A stretch of DNA of 64,000 bases. Origin: Clostridium sp. NkU-1 (GTDB lineage Bacteria > Bacillota_A > Clostridia > Lachnospirales > Lachnospiraceae). Both the position numbers and the translations under genes were made by a program. Position 1 is the first letter of the stretch. The number at the start of each line of letters is the position of its first letter. The notes beneath the pieces were generated by a model. That model saw only the letters and a list, made by a program, of their open reading frames with translations, had not been told where the DNA came from and searched no databases. The stretch is from positions 1-64,000 of the forward strand of contig BBDR01000009.1 of assembly GCA_001312405.1 (NCBI GenBank). Reading direction: 5' to 3'. Shown piece by piece: positions 52,478-61,258 of the stretch.

Positions 52478-54154
52478 TTATACATTGGTAAGCCTTCGGA
52501 ACAGATTATTTACATCCAGCTGGCCATATCCCCATATGTTGTTTGGAAAAACATTGGCACCTTCCCGCCTGGCGCCTCTTATAAGAAGGCGGTTCACATC
52601 GTATCCTGTCATGGATGTATAATTCCCTCTGGAAATTCCCCATTCTAAGATCATGGCAATGGCGCCGGCCGTATGAGCGGCGGCGGCTCCTGTTCCGGTA
52701 ATTGTTCCGTACTGATTCCTCAGGACAGCACAGGGCAGCTGGTAGCCTGGAGCTGCAATATCTGGTTTGACCAGTCCGCTTCTTGTATAACCTCTGCTTG
52801 ATTCTAGGAGTATGCTGTCATTAAACTGGTTATAGGCAGTAACTGTCAGCTGATGAAGGCCGTTGCCGGGAGAGGTTATGGTGGTATCCGGATCCGGGTT
52901 AAGAAAAAAAAGTCTCATTTGAAATAAGATTACCGGAAGGCAGCCAAGAGTGAAAGGAGATCGGCTCATTTTCAACACTTTGGACCCGGATGCTCCAGAC
53001 TCCGGGCAGGGCGTCTCTAAAACGCAGCAATATGAGCTGGTCCCCGGTTTCCTCCTCAAAGATAAAGTTATTTACCCAAAGTACGCTTGGGGTAAAAATG
53101 AAGTTGAACATTCTGCAGGAGCCAATGGTGGGATAGATCAACTGGGTGGATTCCCTGTTTGGAGTTGAAATATCAACGGCGAACCGTCCAAGGGCGTAAG
53201 GCCATATTTCCATGGAAAATAATTTATCCTGTTCCCCGACCCTTAATTCAAAGTCATTGTAAAATGGAGGCTCTGTGGTGTTGTTAAAGTAGTGCCTCCG
53301 GTTATTTCCTTCATTTCCGGCTGAAACGGAAAGGCCGATTCCGGGAAGTCTTCCCAGATAGTTTAAGTAATTACTGAGGGCGCCGCTGCCGTCATGCCCT
53401 TCCTGGCTGCTTCCCAATGCAATGCATATGACCACGGGGCGGCTGATGCTTTGCGCATAGGAATTTAAATAGCGTATTCCAAGGATAATATCAGATTCCT
53501 GAAAGCAAAGAGCATCATCCGGCACAAAAAAAGATTTCCTTGAGATTTTGCTTTGCCTCCTTCAGCTTTACAACCACCAGTTCGGATTCCGGAACAACGC
53601 CGGAAAAGGTGCCATCCGCATTTGGCTTGCCGGCGATTACACTTGCGATCGATGTGCCATGGCCGTTGGTGTCAACGGAAGGCACAATGGATAATGGGTT
53701 ATCTGATCTCAAGGCCAGATTGATAAGCTCTCTTCTATATTCGGTACCAAATGTGAATCCTTCGGGAATGGGACCGGACTGGATGGTTTGGTCCCAGATA
53801 GAGAGAATTCTGGTGGTGTTGTCATTATAAAGAAAGGCCTGGTGCTGGTAATCAATTCCGGTATCTATAACTCCAACGATGATTCCCCTCCCAAACAGGC
53901 CTAAAAAAAGGATTTCTCTGTACGGTGCCGATCCCTGATTTTTCAATGCTGACAGTAGAGGTTATCACATAGAGCGTCGGAAAGCTGTGATAAGGATACA
54001 GGCCCAGGTTGCAGGGATCCGAGTTTTCCTTAGGGACATGAAGCAGAGAGTGCCTGAAATTCAGCGTAGTAATGTTATCCTCGGAAGCATACATTGGGAT
54101 TGAAACGTTATTAATAATAAGGTCATAGTAGTTATTGTCCAGAACTTTTTCCAA
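52478..54154 (-). CDS. Csp-like subtilase (S8) with catalytic Ser replaced by Gly
   Basis: About 558 residues after joining at A7-A8 runs near 53902, 53526 and 52908. The catalytic Asp lies in GVIDTGID, the His in NGHGTSIAS, and the oxyanion Asn region is SAGNEGNN. The serine block, usually TGTSxAAAHxAG, reads TGTGAAAAHTAG, so the nucleophile is Gly and the protein should be inactive. The rest matches the Csp proteases that activate the spore cortex lytic enzyme, including the inserted jelly-roll-like region. In C. difficile, CspC is an inactive relative that acts as a germinant sensor. The start is a TTG at 54154 with GGAGG about 8 bases upstream. Confidence 0.85.
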
Positions 54155-54528
54155 ATTTCAGCCTCCAGGTCTGACTCAAAAGGAGCATTTGTTTTATATT
54201 ATGCAGCAGGAGTGCTATTATGAGCAGCATAGAGGTTTGTTTTAATTTAGATCTGTAAAAGATTTTGACACTGCGGCTGTCTGATCCTGCTGATTGCTGA
54301 TAGCAGGAATTTGCACGGCATTTCGCTGATAACAAAAACACCGGAATCCTTGTAGGCACAAGGGACGGAGCTGGAAGAGGAGCTTGTTTGCCCAAGCGCC
54401 TTAATTTGCTAAAACCTTAAGGGAATGGGTTAATATGTCTTTTATGGATTGACAAATACGGCATAGCAGGTAATATAATATTTATCAGGAAATAAAAAAA
54501 TATTCTTTGATCAAGGAGGCGTATTGTT
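54155..54528. other. Gap with half of a hairpin repeat
   Basis: No gene is supported. Near 54336 lies AACAAAAACACCGGAATCC, the left arm of hairpins found complete near 54913 and 56085, but its right arm is missing here. A TTGACA at 54449 with a TAATAT element at 54474 could be the promoter of the rubredoxin-domain gene. Confidence 0.4.
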
Positions 54529-54861
54529 ATGAAGCTGTTTCGATGTACAGTATGTGGCTATGTTTATGAAGGAGAGACCGCACCGGAAAAATGTCCAAAA
54601 TGTAAAATGGGTGCAGAGAAATTTGAGGAGCTCAGTGACGAAGATGCAGAGAAAATCTATCGTTCTGACCGGACCAATGCCATTCATATGGAAATCATCA
54701 CATTGGCAGAAAAGATCATTGCTTTAAGTAAGGAAGGAATTGAGGATAATTTAGATCCTAAATGTGTTTCCGCATTTACCCAGGCAAAGGATGAAGCATG
54801 GGTAATTAAACAAAGATCAAAAACAGAACTTGCAGGACATATGAAACTGGGAAAATACTAA
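54529..54861 (+). CDS. Rubredoxin-domain protein with helical tail
   Basis: Residues 6-25 hold the two iron-binding knuckles CTVCGY and CPKC of a rubredoxin domain. A charged helical segment of ~70 residues follows ([20 protein letters not shown]). The layout recalls a truncated rubrerythrin in which the di-iron four-helix bundle is incomplete. It probably accepts electrons for peroxide or oxygen detoxification. AAGGAGG lies upstream; intact at 110 residues. Confidence 0.85.
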   Translation: MKLFRCTVCGYVYEGETAPEKCPKCKMGAEKFEELSDEDAEKIYRSDRTNAIHMEIITLAEKIIALSKEGIEDNLDPKCVSAFTQAKDEAWVIKQRSKTELAGHMKLGKY

Positions 54862-54912
54862 TTGCAGAAAAGAGTACCAGGGTAAGAAAAAGATCAATAA
54901 CTTTCGAAAAAC

Positions 54913-54957
54913 AGAAACATCGGAATCCTGGCGGAAGCAGGGATTTCCGGTGTTTTT
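54913..54957 (+). terminator. Terminator after the rubredoxin-domain gene
   Basis: AAACATCGGAATCC pairs with GGATTTCCGGTGTTT with a single bulge, followed by T5. It belongs to the same hairpin family as that near 56085. Confidence 0.7.
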
Positions 54958-54964
54958 GCTGTAC

Positions 54965-55117
54965 ATGGGTAAAAGAGCGCAACAGGTTGTTTGGCAAAAG
55001 CTGGTGGAGTATATACGGGAAGCTGAAAACGCGAGGTTAATGGAAGGATATTGGAAGTTTTTTGAGGTACTGTTCAGACAGGAGACAGATACTACGGAGA
55101 AAGCTGCCAACGATTAA
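54965..55117 (+). CDS. Doubtful 50-residue frame
   Basis: An ATG right after the terminator opens MGKRAQQVVWQKLVEYIREA, a charged amphipathic helical peptide ending at 55117. No ribosome site is visible and no family is recognised. It may be a relic. A hairpin with AGCCGGC/GCCGGCT arms follows near 55186-55219; the rest of the gap to 55393 shows nothing. Confidence 0.25.
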   Translation: MGKRAQQVVWQKLVEYIREAENARLMEGYWKFFEVLFRQETDTTEKAAND

Positions 55118-55393
55118 TATTTAGTTGACAGTTTTTTACTGAAATAAGTAAGGTAATCAAAGATTTGTGTGATAAAAAGGGAGGGAGCCGGCGAGATCGG
55201 GAGAGATCCTGCCGGCTGATATGAAAAAAAGGTACTACTTTTAAGGTTATTGGCCTCTTTACAGTCTTTAATATACAGGAAAATTGTGAAGAGTTTGTGA
55301 AAGTAAGAATAGTACATTGGAAGCTAAATATTGATTGCTGGTAGTTTTTGGGATAAAATAGTACCTAAATAGTAATTCAAGGGGGATATTGAT

Positions 55394-55855
55394 ATGGAAA
55401 GTATAGAAAACAAGCTGATGGTATTATCACAAATTGCGAAAGAATTAAATCAGAAAAATGTCACATGGGCCATTGGAGCCTCTTTGCTGCTGTACTTCAA
55501 AGGAATCACATCTGAATTTCATGATATAGATATTATTGCGGCTGAAGAAGATGCGGAAATAATTAAAGATGTTTTGTTATCCCTTGGAACCCTTCAGCAG
55601 CCGAATCCAAATCTTAAATACAAATCCAAAAGTTTTATGGAGTTCATTGTTGATGGCGTTGATATTGATGTAATGGCAGGTTTTACTATTGTTAATAATG
55701 ATAAGGAATATTATTTTCCTTTGAAAAAGGGAGAAATCAATGATTATACAAAAGTAAATGGTATTGAAGTTCCTTTGCATTCCCTTGAAGAATGGCGTAA
55801 TTATTATGAACTGATGGGGCGGGAGGAAAAAGTGAAAATGATCGATGCATATTAG
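55394..55855 (+). CDS. Nucleotidyltransferase-like protein
   Basis: The 153-residue frame contains WAIGASLLLYFKG and the acidic pair in FHDIDIIAAEED, followed by FIVDGVDIDVMAGF. This GS...DxD pattern is that of a nucleotidyltransferase fold (DUF1814/AbiEii-like minimal domains). The substrate is unknown. No antitoxin-like partner gene is adjacent. GGGGG before the ATG serves as ribosome site. Confidence 0.75.
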   Translation: MESIENKLMVLSQIAKELNQKNVTWAIGASLLLYFKGITSEFHDIDIIAAEEDAEIIKDVLLSLGTLQQPNPNLKYKSKSFMEFIVDGVDIDVMAGFTIVNNDKEYYFPLKKGEINDYTKVNGIEVPLHSLEEWRNYYELMGREEKVKMIDAY

Positions 55856-56084
55856 CAGATATTTAATTCAATAAATGAGACAGCTTCTAACTATCAGCAT
55901 AAAGCTGGTAACATGCCATCAGACTTGTCTCACCTTCCGATTGTGGATAATTAATGACAGTAAACCTATAATAATTTGAGACTTTGTGTCGAATATTCAG
56001 ACATTAACAATCAATCCACAATTATTTCCACATTATTGTGGATAAGTGTCGCTTGAGTGTCAAAATCTGAAAAATAACCATGTT

Positions 56085-56151
56085 TCACGAAAAACAAAAA
56101 CACCGGGATTCCTTATATTGCAAGGAAACCCGGTGTTTTGTTTTTCGTGGG
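56085..56151. repeat. Long hairpin at the element boundary
   Basis: CACGAAAAACAAAAACACCGGG pairs, with a few mismatches, with CCCGGTGTTTTGTTTTTCGTG around TTCCTTATATTGCAAGGAA, itself palindromic. It ends three bases before the tRNA-Val fragment and may be a terminator for that tRNA-side strand. Confidence 0.65.
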
Positions 56152-56153
56152 AT

Positions 56154-56180
56154 AATGGAAGTAATGGGGCTCGAACCCAT
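56154..56180 (-). repeat. Duplicated 3' end of tRNA-Val (att-like repeat)
   Basis: These 27 bases are identical to 58323-58349, which contain the last 25 bases of the tRNA-Val gene (T arm and acceptor strand). The identity stops abruptly at 56180/56181. The rest of the tRNA is absent, so this is not a functional tRNA. Such duplicated tRNA 3' ends are typical of integration by tyrosine recombinases. Confidence 0.8.
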
Positions 56181-56344
56181 AGAAAATCAAGCAGAATTAC
56201 CGTAAAGGCCATCTTTGTTGAGCGGTCAATACAATATCTGTTGCCGCAGGTAGGGCAAAACTTGGAATGGCAGCGGAAAGGAACAAACTTAAGCTCACCA
56301 CAAAGAGGGCATCCATACAAGGCACCGCCGAAAGAGGGATTCAC
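56181..56344 (-). pseudogene. IS91-like transposase zinc-finger fragment
   Basis: The minus-strand frame reads YGCPLCGELKFVPFRCHSKF, then CPTCGNRYCIDR, the N-terminal Zn-binding domain of IS91-type transposases. It is cut exactly at the tRNA-like repeat, and the catalytic part is missing. Confidence 0.65.
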
Positions 56345-56552
56345 ATAAGATGCAATGATTAGATAAAATCAGGATTTTATAAGGATTTCCTATCCTTTTC
56401 TATGTAAATTTTGTTGTCCCAGTTAACTGTAAATGGGCGTGAACTGGAATCCACGTCACTTGATCTAATTGGATAAATATGGTATTATTTATGGGAGTTT
56501 AGGGGGTAAGTAAGGATATTAATTCTACTGTATGAAAGAGAGGAAAAAGTAT

Positions 56553-56991
56553 ATGAAAAGAGCAATATCAACATTATTAATAACGATTTCTATTTTAATG
56601 TTATTTTCAATGAATGTTTTTGCGGCAGATAATGCTTTGGAAACGAAACAGCAGAGGGCGCCGCTACAACCGGTCACAAGTGTGAGTATTATAGAAAAAG
56701 GAGTTTGGAATAGGAACTTTGGAAGTCCTGCTCTAGATTCTATGAATGGTCATGTATATTTTGTAGTAAGAACAATGGGGCATGGGGGCTCGGTTGCCAC
56801 ATACGATAATGTTAATACAAAGGAATTTTGGTACGATGTAATTAAAAAATTATGCTGGCACGCCGATTGGTTTTGAACGCTATTATGACTGTGGGCCTGT
56901 TACGTCGGGAAAACATACATTTAGAATTAAAGTTACTTCTTATGGTTCTCCATATAATACTATAGAGAAAACTGGTACAGTTACATACTAA
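56553..56991 (+). CDS. Small secreted protein of unknown function
   Basis: A clear signal peptide (RAISTLLITISILMLFSMNV, cleavage after FAA) starts a ~145-residue protein. After the A6 run near 56841-56846 the frame continues YAGTPIGFERYYDCGPVTSG and ends KTGTVTY at 56991. The mature part is beta-rich, like a small immunoglobulin-like or lectin-like domain. AGAGG lies before the ATG at 56553. It sits within the mobile-element-flanked segment and may be cargo. Confidence 0.65.
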
Positions 56992-57018
56992 TCAATATAT
57001 TGATATTGGAGGTTTTAA

Positions 57019-57612
57019 ATGAGCTTAACTATTGGCAATAACTATGTAACAAAACCCCTAAGTTATCCAACTGCTAGAAATGTTGAAGATAATATTTTTC
57101 AATTGAATACTTCTTCGGAAATAAAAAAAGATAAGACCAGAGGAAAACGTGGATAATCTAAGACCTGATTATTTGTATAGCGTGGTTCATTGTCTAACAA
57201 ATCAGCCTCTGCATATGAAGTATGATGATACTTCTACAAAAGAGAATCCTGTCATTTTGGCTATAGGAAGGGATAAGCAAGGGAATAATTTTACGAGTAA
57301 ATTTATATAAATAATGTAAATCCAGAAAATGCCTCTCCGGTTGAAATGATAGCACTGAGTGTGCATTTAAGGGAACAAAATGCCCCAGGAAAGGAACCGT
57401 CTTACGTCCGGAGAATCGCTTCTCGGATACTCGAAACTGAGGATGCCCATGAAAAACAGAATTTTAAAACTCTTATGGAAAAGGAATCCGACCAGCAAAA
57501 AAGGTGGGGATTTGACCAGATAGCTGACCAATATATAATGGATTTAGAGTATTGTCTTTCTTGGTATCTCTCTAAAAAAGACAATGTAATAGATACATTA
57601 ATAAATAGGTAA
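57019..57612 (+). CDS. Unknown cytosolic protein in the remnant element
   Basis: A ~197-residue frame with breaks near 57121-57140 and near 57305. Pieces are GNNYVTKPLSYPTARNVEDN, NLRPDYLYSVVHCLTNQPLH and VEMIALSVHLREQNAPGKEP. It ends SWYLSKKDNVIDTLINR. No signal peptide or known domain. GGAGG precedes the ATG at 57019, 28 bases after the secreted protein gene, so the two probably form an operon. Confidence 0.55.
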
Positions 57613-57742
57613 ATTTATTTTTCGTAATAGTAATGAAATTCTAAGGTATATTAATGTGACAATGTTAGGATTTACATCAAATGATATATCTTTATTTACA
57701 GACCTACTAAACTTAAATGTTTTAGGAATGCTCGTTTTAACT

Positions 57743-57784
57743 AAGAAGCTATGTACTGACTTTTAAATCAGTACATAGCTTCTT
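57743..57784. terminator. Hairpin after the cargo operon
   Basis: A 17-bp perfect stem (AAGAAGCTATGTACTGA and its complement) encloses CTTTTAAA, and a TCAATTT tail follows. Confidence 0.65.
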
Positions 57785-57824
57785 CAATTTGATAAAAAGT
57801 AAGCGTCAAATAGGTTCTTTCCAA

Positions 57825-57975
57825 AGTCAGTTGATTTGATAGTAATATTCATTTAATAGCAACTTTGCTTTTAATAAGTGAAAGCTATTTCGGCCATACA
57901 TGATTCGTTTGATTACTTTGACTTTATTTACGATTCCCTCTGCCAGGCCATTATTGGAACATGAGAGTAATAACA
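57825..57975 (-). pseudogene. ISL3-family transposase C-terminal remnant
   Basis: The minus-strand frame reads CSNNGLAEGIVNKVKVIKRI, then MYGRNSFHLLKAKLLL. This is the end of ISL3-type transposases (SNG..EG.NNKIKxxKR.xFG). Only about 50 residues remain. Confidence 0.7.
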
Positions 57976-58011
57976 TTAAATTCGATTATATATTCATAAA
58001 AGAATAATCAT

Positions 58012-58247
58012 TTGAATACACACTCTGTTGGTAGAGCTTTGTTGAGAGCGTGCGAAAAGGCTGGTATCCCACAAAAGTCCACTCACAAGAAAAGGAAAAC
58101 ATTTGCAAGTAGATTGAAGCAAATGGAGTACCTATTGATGAAATAAGGACTTTGCTTGGATATGCCGACGCACAAACCACTTTAGGTTATATTTTTAATC
58201 CATTACCAAAGGATGAAATATTAGATATGATTAAAAATGTATTCTGA
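58012..58247 (+). pseudogene. Tyrosine-integrase C-terminal remnant
   Basis: The frame reads STHKKRKTFASRL, and after a break near 58117 EANGVPIDEIRTLLGYADAQ and TTLGYIFNPLPKDEILDMIK. The Arg (HKKR), the usual LGHxD position (here LGYAD) and the nucleophile Tyr (TTLGYI) match phage-type integrases. It lies 75 bases from the tRNA-Val 3' end, the usual place of an integrase next to its attachment site. The N-terminal two thirds are gone. Confidence 0.75.
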
Positions 58248-58270
58248 TATTTGATGTATTCAAGCGGTGA

Positions 58271-58316
58271 AAATAAAACACCTCAAAACCCTATATAAAT
58301 CAAGGATCTTGAGGCG
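58271..58316 (-). terminator. Terminator of the tRNA-Ala/tRNA-Val transcript
   Basis: On the minus strand CGCCTCAAG pairs with TTTTGAGGTG and is followed by TTTTATTTT, just past the tRNA-Val 3' end. Confidence 0.65.
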
Positions 58317-58324
58317 TATACGAA

Positions 58325-58398
58325 TGGAAGTAATGGGGCTCGAACCCATGACCTTTCGCGTGTGAGGCGAACGCTCATCCCAGCTGAGCTATACTTCC
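58325..58398 (-). tRNA. tRNA-Val (anticodon CAC)
   Basis: The complement folds into a full cloverleaf: acceptor GGAAGTA/TACTTCC plus discriminator A, D arm AGCTCAGCTGGGATGAGC, anticodon stem TTCGC/GCGAA with loop CTCACAC, and T arm GGGTTCGAGCCCC. Anticodon CAC reads GUG. Its 3' end is the source of the repeat at 56154. Confidence 0.95.
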
Positions 58399-58404
58399 AT
58401 TACA

Positions 58405-58477
58405 TGGAGATAGTGGGACTCGAACCCATGACCTATGCGTTGCGAACGCATCGCTCTCCCAACTGAGCTATATCCCC
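58405..58477 (-). tRNA. tRNA-Ala (anticodon CGC)
   Basis: The complement gives acceptor GGGGATA/TATCTCC with the G3-U70 identity pair of alanine tRNAs, anticodon stem ATGCG/CGCAT with loop TTCGCAA, and T arm GGGTTCGAGTCCC. Anticodon CGC reads GCG. It lies 6 bases upstream of tRNA-Val on the same transcript. Confidence 0.93.
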
Positions 58478-58569
58478 ATGTCTAAATTATAGCACGAAGA
58501 TTCTGAATTACAAGTATTTTTTTATACAAATGAGACAAAAACTCTCTTATTTTTTACCCGGCAAATATT

Positions 58570-59516
58570 TTAAAGAATGATGTTTGACTGACAGCCTTCC
58601 ATCCAGTCTTTAATATTGTCAAAGACGATTTTTGCCCGGGCATCCATGGATTGCACCGAGGCAAAGGCCACGTGAGGGGTAACAATGGTATTCTTGCTTT
58701 TAAGTAGAGGATGTTCCGGATCAAGGGGAGGCTCTGTCTCAAAGACATCGATTCCGGCGCCGGAAAGATAGCCGTTATTTAACGCGTCAGCCAAAGCATT
58801 GGAATCCACCACAGGTCCTCTGGCGGCATTGATTAGGTATGCCCCCTTTTTCATTTTGGCAATGGTGTCCCGGTTTATTAAATGGCGGGAATCATCGTTT
58901 AAAGGACAATGAAGGCTTACAATGTCAGAACAGGATAACAGCTCGTCAAGGGATACGAATTCAATAAATGAAGGCTCGCTCCCGGTCAGACGCCGTTTGT
59001 ATCCGAGAACCTTACAGCCAAAGGCAGAACAAAGTTCCGCAGTCCTTGTACCAATCGCGCCGGCGCTATGATGCCCACTGTTTTTCCCATAATCTCGCAG
59101 CCTACCAGGCCGTCCTTTGTTTTCCCTTCCCTGCACCGGGCTTCCACCTGAGGCACATTGCGAAGAAGAGAGAGCATCATGCAGATCGAAAGCTCTGCCA
59201 CGGCTTCGGTGGAGTATCCGGCTGCATTGCTGACCTTGATTCCTCTTTTTTTTGCTGCTTCCAGGTCTACGTGGTCAACACCTGTAAACGCAACATCTAT
59301 AAATTTTAAATGCTCACAGGCGGATATTACCTGCCCGGACAGAGGCATATTGGCAATCATGATGACATCTGCCTGTTTGGCCCGCTGAATCTGGACTTCC
59401 GGATCCGTATCCTTCGGATAGGAGGTGAAGCAGTGACCGGCATCCGTCAGAGGCTTTGCGTATTCATTTAAAAGACTGTCCGGGATGCCCAGGGATTCTA
59501 ATAGTACGATGTTCAT
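58570..59516 (-). CDS. D-2-hydroxyacid dehydrogenase (NAD-binding)
   Basis: About 315 residues. The NAD motif, restored across a missing G near 59065, reads GKTVGIIGAGAIGTRTAEL. The catalytic Arg lies in NAARGPVVD, the Glu in DVFETEPPLD and the His in TPHVAFASV. Members reduce 2-ketoacids such as glyoxylate, hydroxypyruvate or phenylpyruvate, or oxidise 3-phosphoglycerate. GGAG lies 8 bases before the ATG at 59516. The gene stands alone on this strand after a hairpin. Confidence 0.9.
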
Positions 59517-59546
59517 AGGTTTCACTCCAATCATTGCATAAAATTA

Positions 59547-59573
59547 CAGGGCCGCAGTAAGCACGGCCCTGCA
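59547..59573 (-). terminator. Hairpin between epimerase and dehydrogenase genes
   Basis: CAGGGCCG and CGGCCCTG form a perfect 8-bp stem with a short loop, followed on the minus strand by TAATTTTAT. Confidence 0.55.
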
Positions 59574-59600
59574 ATTCTTATTATAGCACTGATTGAAAGA

Positions 59601-60154
59601 TTAAAAAAGATGGGATTTATTTATGAGCTTAAAATGATTATAAAGATACCCCAGTGATTTTAACTGTATTTTCAACCCTGTCTCAAGGGCAGTACCCGGC
59701 AGACGCACTCCCGCCTCCGACAGGGCGGACAGATCATAAGTTCCATGCGGCGTTTGTTGCCTGCATACGTGAGTGTCTCGGGTTCACCATCCTCCTCTAC
59801 GAAATATCCGTCTTCTTTCTGCGGTGTATCTTTTCTGAGGGGATCATACACAGAATCCGTGGAGACCACTACCAGACGCTTCGTTACACCGGGAAATATA
59901 TCTAAATCCTGTAAGGCATGTCTTTCATTCATGCATATGCAGTCAAAGACAATGTCCCAGTTGGTATCCGCATCTAAAATCGTTTTCTGGAAATTCTCAG
60001 GTTCGTTTCTGCCGGCCTTCAGAAGATGGATCCCGTCACCTAAGGGCCGCTGCCCTCTGGTGACCGCCCAGACTTCATATTTTTCTTTCGCCAATGCAGC
60101 CAGACGGCCGCTCAGACCTCCGCTTCCTCCGATAATGAGCGCTTTCTTCTGCAT
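59601..60154 (-). pseudogene. NAD-dependent epimerase-like gene with internal deletion
   Basis: The N-terminus is a short-chain/epimerase Rossmann domain (KKALIIGGSGGLSGRLAALA, VVVSTDSVYDP, YAGNKRRMEL). Directly after it the frame passes through an unusual Cys/Arg-rich stretch and, with one shift near 59690, into LPLETGLKIQLKSLGYLYNH, which looks like the normal C-terminal end. About 100 or more residues expected between are missing, so the enzyme is probably inactive. It is 14 bases after the AraC regulator and shares its transcript. Confidence 0.6.
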
Positions 60155-60168
60155 ACTGCACCTCCTCC

Positions 60169-60984
60169 TTATTTGAATGCCTCTGCATGTTTCTTCCTCT
60201 CCGGCGGGAGCAGCTTTGAAGGCGGGATTCCTTTTTTTTCTTTAAACAGTTTTGAGAAATAATAAATATCGGAAAATCCGCTTTGGAGAGCTACATCACT
60301 CACGTTGCCCTCACCGCTCCTTAACATATTTTCCGCATGATTCAGACGAAGTGAAATCAGGTACTGTTTAAATGTCATGCCTATTGCCTTTTTAAACAGA
60401 TTTCCATAGTACACAGGATGGATATGAAACAGACTGGCCATAGTATCGATACTTACATCCTCTGCAAAATGAGTGCTCATATAGCGGATGCTGTTGATGA
60501 TGCGGATGTCTTTACTGCTGATCCGGTTGTCGTTAAAAAGGAGGTCCAGTATATGATAGAGGATCAGGCACATGCTGGCCCGTACCTTTAGTTTATAACC
60601 GAACTCTCGCTTTAACCACTCTTCGTGGATCTCATGGAAACATGAAATGAGCTGGGGAACATTGCCGATATGACTGATGAGGTCAAGGGGCAGAAACATA
60701 TCATCGCCCTTTTGATCTTTGAGGAAAAGGTTTGTGGAGTAACATTCCATTAAATCCTCCGGGACGCTGACTGCCGCCCTGTGAGTGCCCTTGGGTATGC
60801 AGATCAGATCGCCTTTCCGGACGATATATTCTGTTCCGTCTATGAAATATCTGGCTTTTCCCGCTATGACATATGTGATGTCAATGAAAGATATGTAATC
60901 CGGGTCTATCTTCCAACCCGCAGTACATTTCCTGTGAATGTAGTAGTGCAGTTCGGGAATCATGTTATCAAAATCTACTTCCAT
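60169..60984 (-). CDS. AraC-family transcriptional regulator
   Basis: The 271-residue protein has an N-terminal cupin-like sensing region (YVIAGKARYFIDGTEYIVRK). The C-terminal double helix-turn-helix has SIDTMASLFHIHPVYYGNLF and DVALQSGFSDIYYFSKLFKE. It carries an uninterrupted T8 run near its end, showing that not every run is broken. It is divergent from the Gfo/Idh/MocA and alpha-glucuronidase operon and probably activates it in response to a sugar acid. Confidence 0.9.
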   Translation of the reverse strand: MEVDFDNMIPELHYYIHRKCTAGWKIDPDYISFIDITYVIAGKARYFIDGTEYIVRKGDLICIPKGTHRAAVSVPEDLMECYSTNLFLKDQKGDDMFLPLDLISHIGNVPQLISCFHEIHEEWLKREFGYKLKVRASMCLILYHILDLLFNDNRISSKDIRIINSIRYMSTHFAEDVSIDTMASLFHIHPVYYGNLFKKAIGMTFKQYLISLRLNHAENMLRSGEGNVSDVALQSGFSDIYYFSKLFKEKKGIPPSKLLPPERKKHAEAFK

Positions 60985-61258
60985 AAGCTGCGCCTCCCAT
61001 TATTTTTTTACTGCTTTTTTAGAAAAAAATACAGTGGCTGTTTCTGATGCAGGATTTTTTAGTACATTTAGTATATCTTGTCCGGTAAAAATGTGCAATA
61101 GAGAATACAAAGTAAAAAAATGTTTAAAAAATTACAAATGGTATTTTAATATTACATTCACATAATTGGAGGATTTGGCTAAAATGTAAAGCATAATAAA
61201 CGTTTATTTAATCAAAATGCTGACGGGCCAGGAAAACTGTTTAAAGAAAGGAAGTATC

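Noticed and set aside
54817..55110. A 97-residue minus-strand frame
   Set aside because: It spans the terminator of the rubredoxin-domain gene and has no ribosome site or recognised motif.
56154..56229. A second tRNA gene
   Set aside because: Only the 3' acceptor and T-arm bases match; the D and anticodon arms are absent.
56181..58247. An intact prophage or active transposon
   Set aside because: Only transposase and integrase fragments remain and there are no structural, replication or terminal repeat features beyond the tRNA repeat.
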